This document shows, piece by piece, positions 59,419 through 64,000 of a stretch of 64,000 nt of DNA. Position numbers and translations under genes: made by a program. The notes under the pieces are model-generated. The model was not told where the DNA came from, ran no database searches, and saw only the letters and a list, made by a program, of their open reading frames with translations. The DNA is from Kalmusia sp. IMI 367209 (lineage: Eukaryota; Ascomycota; Dothideomycetes; Pleosporales; Didymosphaeriaceae): the NCBI GenBank assembly GCA_027946365.1, contig JAPEUQ010000003.1, positions 992,001-1,056,000 on the forward strand. Direction: 5' to 3'. Within the stretch, counting starts at the first letter, position 1, and each line of letters starts with the position of its first letter.

Positions 59419-60303
59419 ATGGCCACGGGCATGCTGGGAGAAGGTAAGCTGTCGGAATTGAATCCCAAGCCGAAGCTCACCTGTTGTAGATGGTATCCAC
59501 ATCGATATGAACCACCTGAAGAAGGGCGAGGTCAAGTAGATAATCCCACCACCCTTACAAGCCCGCGTACTTGCTAACAAAGTACCACAGTCTCGGCACG
59601 TCTATGTTCGTTACCCCGGTGTTCTGTTCGCATGCCACATCTAACTGTGAGCAGCATGGCGATTAACTTCAAGGACGGTGTGATATTAGGCGCGGACAGC
59701 AGAACGACTACTGGCGCATACATTGCGAACCGAGTAACGGACAAGCTCACACAAGTACATGACACAATTTGGTGCTGCCGTTCGGGCTCAGCAGCGGACA
59801 CACAAGCGGTGGCTGACATCGTTCACTATCATCTCGGCATGTACGGCATCACAAACGACGAGCCGCCGACTACGCAGACAGCCGCCGCCATATTTCAGGA
59901 GCTATGCTATGCGAACAAGGACTCGCTTTCGTAGGTGGTTCGGACTACGTACGCGTAACCCAATCTTACTGACACAAATAGAGCCGGTATGATCATTGCC
60001 GGATACGACCATAGACACGGCGGACAGGTGTACTCAATACCACTTGGCGGCTCTCTACACAAGCAAGCATATGCAATCGGTGGCTCGGGTTCCACGTATA
60101 TCTACGGATACTGCGATGCGAATTGGCAAGAGAACATGACAGAGGAGGAGGGTGTCAAGTTTGTCAAGGGCGCGCTACAGGAGGCTATCAAGTGGGATGG
60201 CAGCTCTGGCGGTGTTATCCGCATGGTGGTGTTAACTGCACGAGGCGCTCAGCGACACCTGTACCTGCCCGACCAGCAGTATGCAGGGCCAGGTCCTCAG
60301 TAG
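59419..60303 (+). CDS. pre3: Proteasome subunit beta-1 (Pre3, caspase-like)
   Basis: Exons 59419-59443, 59490-59535, 59591-59605, 59655-59930 and 59982-60303 join to 227 residues. The subunit is made with a propeptide (residues 1 to about 28, ending HLKKGEVNLG) that is cut to expose the catalytic Thr in G/TSIMAINF. Active-site partners are visible: the Asp of GADSRTTTG, the Lys of DKLTQ, and later SGSAADTQA and [11 protein letters not shown] with the catalytic Ser and Asp region. The wording ([22 protein letters not shown]) is that of beta-1, the caspase-like site of the 20S core. The third exon is only 15 nt and carries the cleavage site and Thr1. All phases fit. Confidence 0.95.
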
Positions 60304-61357
60304 AATGCCCGAGATAGTCAAGGTGGTTAGCCGGATGTACAATGTATCGGGCAATAGAGTGAAGGCGCGGGACATGCTTCTGTAGTAGACGTCCCGCTTG
60401 TCGCAACCCACGGATGGGCTGCGTATGAGCAGTGTGTCAACAAGCCGCCAACATGACATCGGTCGGCGAGCTTAACGTATGTAGCCTTCTCTGCTGGGAG
60501 CTCCTGGCCAAGAGCCTCCTCAGCTAAGTGGGAGGATAGCGGAAATGTAACCAATGAGATGGACGCCTTGGCCCATACTGTCCGCGCCTTGCTTTCGTAT
60601 CTGCCCACGGATCTTCACATGGGGTGTAAAGGAAGCGACGTCGGATGCGTTATGAGTGCGACGTAGCAGAAATGAAGCTGCAGAGTCGATGCACGATGAG
60701 CGAATGCAGGGCCTGCGCTGTTCCGCATCAGAAGCGTCGAGAGATGCGGTACCACGGCCTATCTGTATCTGCAGCTGCGTTCGAGGCGCTGATCGGCGGA
60801 AGTCTGAGCGCGCCATTTTATGACGACTAACCAAGCCCAAGCCCACCTCCCCACGGACCCTCAAACAACCTCGTCGCTCAACACCGTCACCGCCCTGCCC
60901 GCCCTCTCTCCTGCTCTCCTGTCCTTCCCAGCGCTGCGCCGTCCAATTGATTTTGGCCACGGCGAGCTGGACTTGAGGCATGCCCACCGCCTGCCGCTAC
61001 TGAACCGAATCTAGGGGCCTCAAGCCATCCGCACGGCTCTTATCGCAACAACACGCCTGTGCACTGCACGCTTGCTTCGTCGACTCGACACCACCACTGC
61101 CCTCCGCTCTGCGTCCGAGTAGACTCACGCTCCTTCACGCCGATCCCGCATACCCACCTCTCTCACCTGCCCTACACCCCCTCCACCGCCGCTGCACTCC
61201 GCCCGCAGCAGTCCGCTCCACTTCCCCTGCAGTGTCTCCCAACCACAGCCGGCACGCTTTGCGCAACCGCACCTTGTGCACGCTTTGCGCCTTCTGCCAC
61301 AAAGCAGCATTGCACTGTTGACCTTACTACAACATAGAGCACGTTGACGTTCGCGGT
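60304..61357. other. Intergenic interval with pyrimidine-rich leader
   Basis: About 1.05 kb. From about 60830 to 61340 the plus strand is rich in C and T, typical of a fungal promoter or 5-prime leader for the cyclin gene. No other gene is supported. Confidence 0.55.
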
Positions 61358-62776
61358 ATGGGATCGATCGTGGTCAGCGACTTTGGTGGGAACCACTTTC
61401 ATAACATGTTTGGCGGTGGTCATCCGCAGACGCAAGAGTCGCCCGCGGTGCACCACACGCCAGTGCGTCCCTCGCCACAGGCTAGCGCAAACCCACCTTC
61501 ACGAGTAGTACCGCCCGCAGACGTACCCATGGCCGACTCTGGCGCCCCGTCCGTGAGCTCGAAACAAGCAGCATCTGAAGACAGCTCTACGTCTCAGGAA
61601 ACAGTGCAGCCTCCGCCTAGCCCGCGCTTTGATCCTCAACAGCAGGCACCTGCAAGCGGTGTGCCTACCCCGAATGCGTTCGCAAATCCTCGTTCAGCAT
61701 CTGCAGCTTCTTCCGCTCAGCCGTCGCCGGCGCCTTCATTACGGTCCCCGCTGGACGCGTCGGCAGCATCTCCGCGGCGCATCAAGGTGAAGAGCTTATC
61801 TCATATCCAGAATTTTGCGACGGACGAGTCCAGCCTCTTCTCACAGACGCGTTCTTTATCACGGCGTCAACGGCGAGATCCCAGCGACGTGGGGCCCCAG
61901 TATGAGATCAGCGAAATGCCAGTATCCGACATCATTGAGATGGTGGCAGGCTTGCTCACCAAGATCACAACCACAAACGATCGACAGCACGAGCATTTGC
62001 ACCGTCAAATACCACCTCCAGAGGGGGCTTCCGGTCTCAGCCAACAAACTACCAGTGTGTTGGCCTTCCACGGGAAAAATGTGCCTAGCATATCAATCCT
62101 GAGTTATCTCAGCCGTATTCACAAGTACTGCCCTACAACTTACGAAGTGTTTCTCAGCCTTCTAGTCTATTTCGACCGGATGACCGAGAAGGTGAACGCG
62201 GGACCTATGCTCAGTTTGCGGCAAGCGAATCAGCAGTCGCTTGAACGCGCTAATGCTGAATCTGATGCTTCAAGCTCGTCGGCGACTCTGGTCAATCCCC
62301 AGCACCAGAGTGGCTCCTCAGTCCAAGCAGCGACTCCGCCACCGTCCGGTTCTTTAGGCAAACCTGCAGAGACACCTGTTCGAGAGTCTCAGCCCCCATC
62401 TCCGCCACAGCAGGATCTAGAATCGGATCCGTACAATCTGTCGCACTTTTTTGTAGTTGACAGTTTTAACATTCATCGTCTTGTCATTGCCGGCGTCACT
62501 TGCGCAAGCAAATTCTTTTCGGATGTGTTCTACACCAACTCGAGATATGCAAAGGTGAGTTTCTAAGCGTCCGTCTTACAGAGCTCGAGCTAAATCATAT
62601 AGGTCGGCGGTCTCCCCTTGGTGGAACTAAATCATTTGGAACTGCAGTTTCTCTTATTGAACGATTTCCGGCTCGCAGTGCCACTGGAAGAAATGGAAGC
62701 GTACGGGACGATGCTGGTCGAATTCTACGCACGCGAGGTTGCAGAACAACACGAACGGCAGTCGGCCAGAGCATAG
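61358..62776 (+). CDS. Pho80/PREG-type cyclin of a Pho85-like kinase
   Basis: Exons 61358-62554 and 62603-62776 join to 456 residues. The first 180 residues are Ser/Pro/Gln-rich and disordered, with several S/T-P sites. The cyclin domain starts near residue 185 (YEISEMPVSDIIEMVAGLL) and includes SYLSRIHKYCPTTYEVFLSLLVYFDRM. A disordered insert of about 85 residues interrupts it. It resumes with VVDSFNIHRLVIAGVTCASKF, YTNSRYAKVGGLPL and LNDFRLAVPLEEM. This is the pattern of Pho80 and Neurospora PREG, which restrain phosphate-starvation transcription through a Pho85-type kinase. Other Pho85 cyclins cannot be fully excluded. The second exon closes the cyclin fold, and its phase is right. Confidence 0.92.
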
Positions 62777-64000
62777 AAAGATCGAATAATTGAGCATGAG
62801 CATTGCACAGCGAAAGCTATGCTACATGAAGCAGTCGAGTCGGGCGAACATACGAAAGTCGGCATGGGCAAGCGGTGTTCTGCGCTACTGGGCGCCTCGT
62901 AATCTCGAATTGATACCTGCACGGATTTGGTGGTAAAGTGTGCCAAGCAGTACGAGGTAATTATACTCTTGATGATTTTCAACCCTTCTTTTCTCTTTTT
63001 ACGGAGGTCGTTTTCTCGCCTTAGAGTGAGATAGATAGATATCCTTGTCGACGCCAGCGGCAAGCTCCTAAGGCCTATTTTTTCCTCTGGACTTTGGTCG
63101 ATTCTCTTTATGAGCAGCTGCTTCCCCTCGCTTGTCCTGAATGCGGCGAGATCGGGTTTGGGTGTGTGTGCTATGCGGGTTAGACGGGCGTGTGGTTGGT
63201 CTAGGGGTTGGGGGCTGGCAGGTCTGTAGGCAGGGAGTAGGGGCGAGTGAGCATCCCGAGGGCGGGCTTTGCGCTCGCTTGACGATTATGCTTCATTCCA
63301 TGGCGAGTGCCTTCAACTTTGGAGTTTTCATGCTTAGGGTTTGTGGTGTTGATAGAGGTGTAATAGTGGCGTACATTTCTTTTGAAACAATGGGAATCTG
63401 ATCTTATAAACTGCAGCTATGTGTGCACGTTCCGGGATGACGGTAGACGGTAAATTGTGCAGCTGTGCAATTACATCGCCTGTTGAGTCAGCCATGAGCC
63501 ATAGCTTCTCGACGAACTGGAGGGGCTCCCGCTTCACAGGTCATCGGATGAGATTAGATCATAGATCCAGATTTCATCCGCACCAGTCAGTCGTCGGTCC
63601 CCTCCTTAGGTAATCCAGGGGCATGGCCATGAGGCTCTCAGGCCGCTCCGCCCGCGTGCGCTACGCTTTGACCTCGTCCCATACCCCAGTTTTCCGTCCG
63701 ATAGTAATTTTGTTTCTGACATGGGATAAAACTCGTACATACTAGTGCCCGTGCCGTCTCCTTTCTGCCTTTCGTATTTCCTGTTTTCCTCTACTGTTGC
63801 AAATGGTATTGTGAGTGTCGGTCGGTCGCTTTCTGGAGCGTTTCCCTTTTTAGTTTCGCTTCTTCCATTGGTTGGCAGGGGGTGTTTCTTAGGAATGGCC
63901 AATCGGGCCCTACCCCTTGGCAGCATCCTGCAATATGTCGTTCTGGGGCTCTTGGGCTATGTCCTCGCCGGCGCGCCTCTCCTCTCAATCATCCTGGGTG
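62777..64000. other. Right flank, no gene seen
   Basis: About 1.2 kb after the cyclin gene. Only short frames with no recognisable content are present. The rightmost 400 bp may be the promoter or 3-prime flank of a gene beyond the window. Confidence 0.5.

Noticed and set aside
1..64000. CRISPR arrays, bacterial-type operons, prophage or biosynthetic gene cluster
   Set aside because: The window is a spliced fungal nuclear region; no regularly spaced direct repeats, no PKS/NRPS/terpene core enzyme and no phage-like genes were seen.

Overview
The window is nuclear DNA of a filamentous ascomycete (Pezizomycotina; my guess is Dothideomycetes, from the style of the proteins only). Genes carry short introns of about 45-130 nt with GTRNGT donors and YAG acceptors. 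The gene set is fungal: VelB, a Pho80/PREG-type cyclin, Net1/Dnt1, a hybrid histidine kinase, Hel2, an RRM-YTH protein, a DUF4246 protein and a GMC oxidoreductase. I see no rRNA, CRISPR or convincing tRNA. Twenty-one protein genes are supported, and I re-joined exons by checking reading phase at each junction. A twenty-second locus (31.1 kb) is doubtful.

Layout. 0.2-4.1 kb: an unknown basic protein and a five-exon DUF4246 gene, both minus. 5.2-7.3 kb: secreted GMC flavoprotein oxidoreductase. 8.4-11.6 kb: SERCA-type calcium ATPase. 13.2-15.9 kb: soluble hybrid histidine kinase. 15.9-22.0 kb: 6 kb gene-poor stretch holding an inverted-repeat-bounded relic (20.48-21.97 kb) whose arms differ partly by G/A changes, as after repeat-induced point mutation. 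22.0-24.3 kb: Net1/Dnt1-like nucleolar protein. 25.6-27.6 kb: four-exon unknown. 28.4-30.4 kb: Cdc6. 32.0-35.5 kb: Msh3. 35.9-36.4 kb: MOSC protein lacking the usual cysteine. 36.9-38.2 kb: class I methyltransferase. 38.6-40.1 kb: acidic unknown. 40.4-41.8 kb: CSA/ERCC8 (Rad28)-like WD40 protein, divergent from a possible Rrn10-like factor (42.0-42.6 kb). 43.0-43.7 kb: Mnd1. 44.4-46.9 kb: Hel2/ZNF598 ubiquitin ligase. 47.9-49.2 kb: VelB. 49.2-52.7 kb: long empty convergent interval. 52.7-54.8 kb: RRM-YTH m6A-reader type protein. 54.8-57.8 kb: GC-rich, simple-repeat-rich gap. 57.8-58.9 kb: BEM46-type alpha/beta hydrolase. 59.4-60.3 kb: proteasome beta1 (Pre3). 61.4-62.8 kb: Pho80/PREG-type cyclin.

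Most of these are single-copy housekeeping or regulatory genes. There is no biosynthetic cluster or operon. Several genes act in genome maintenance (Cdc6, Msh3, CSA, Mnd1), and three of them have an ACGCGT (MCB-type) hexamer upstream, but this word is common in the window. VelB, the histidine kinase and the Pho80-type cyclin are signalling or developmental regulators. I found no convincing new multi-gene system. The most unusual items are the inverted-repeat relic, two extreme small exons (ATG only in mnd1; 15 nt around the catalytic threonine of pre3), the cysteine-less MOSC protein and the Rrn10-like candidate.
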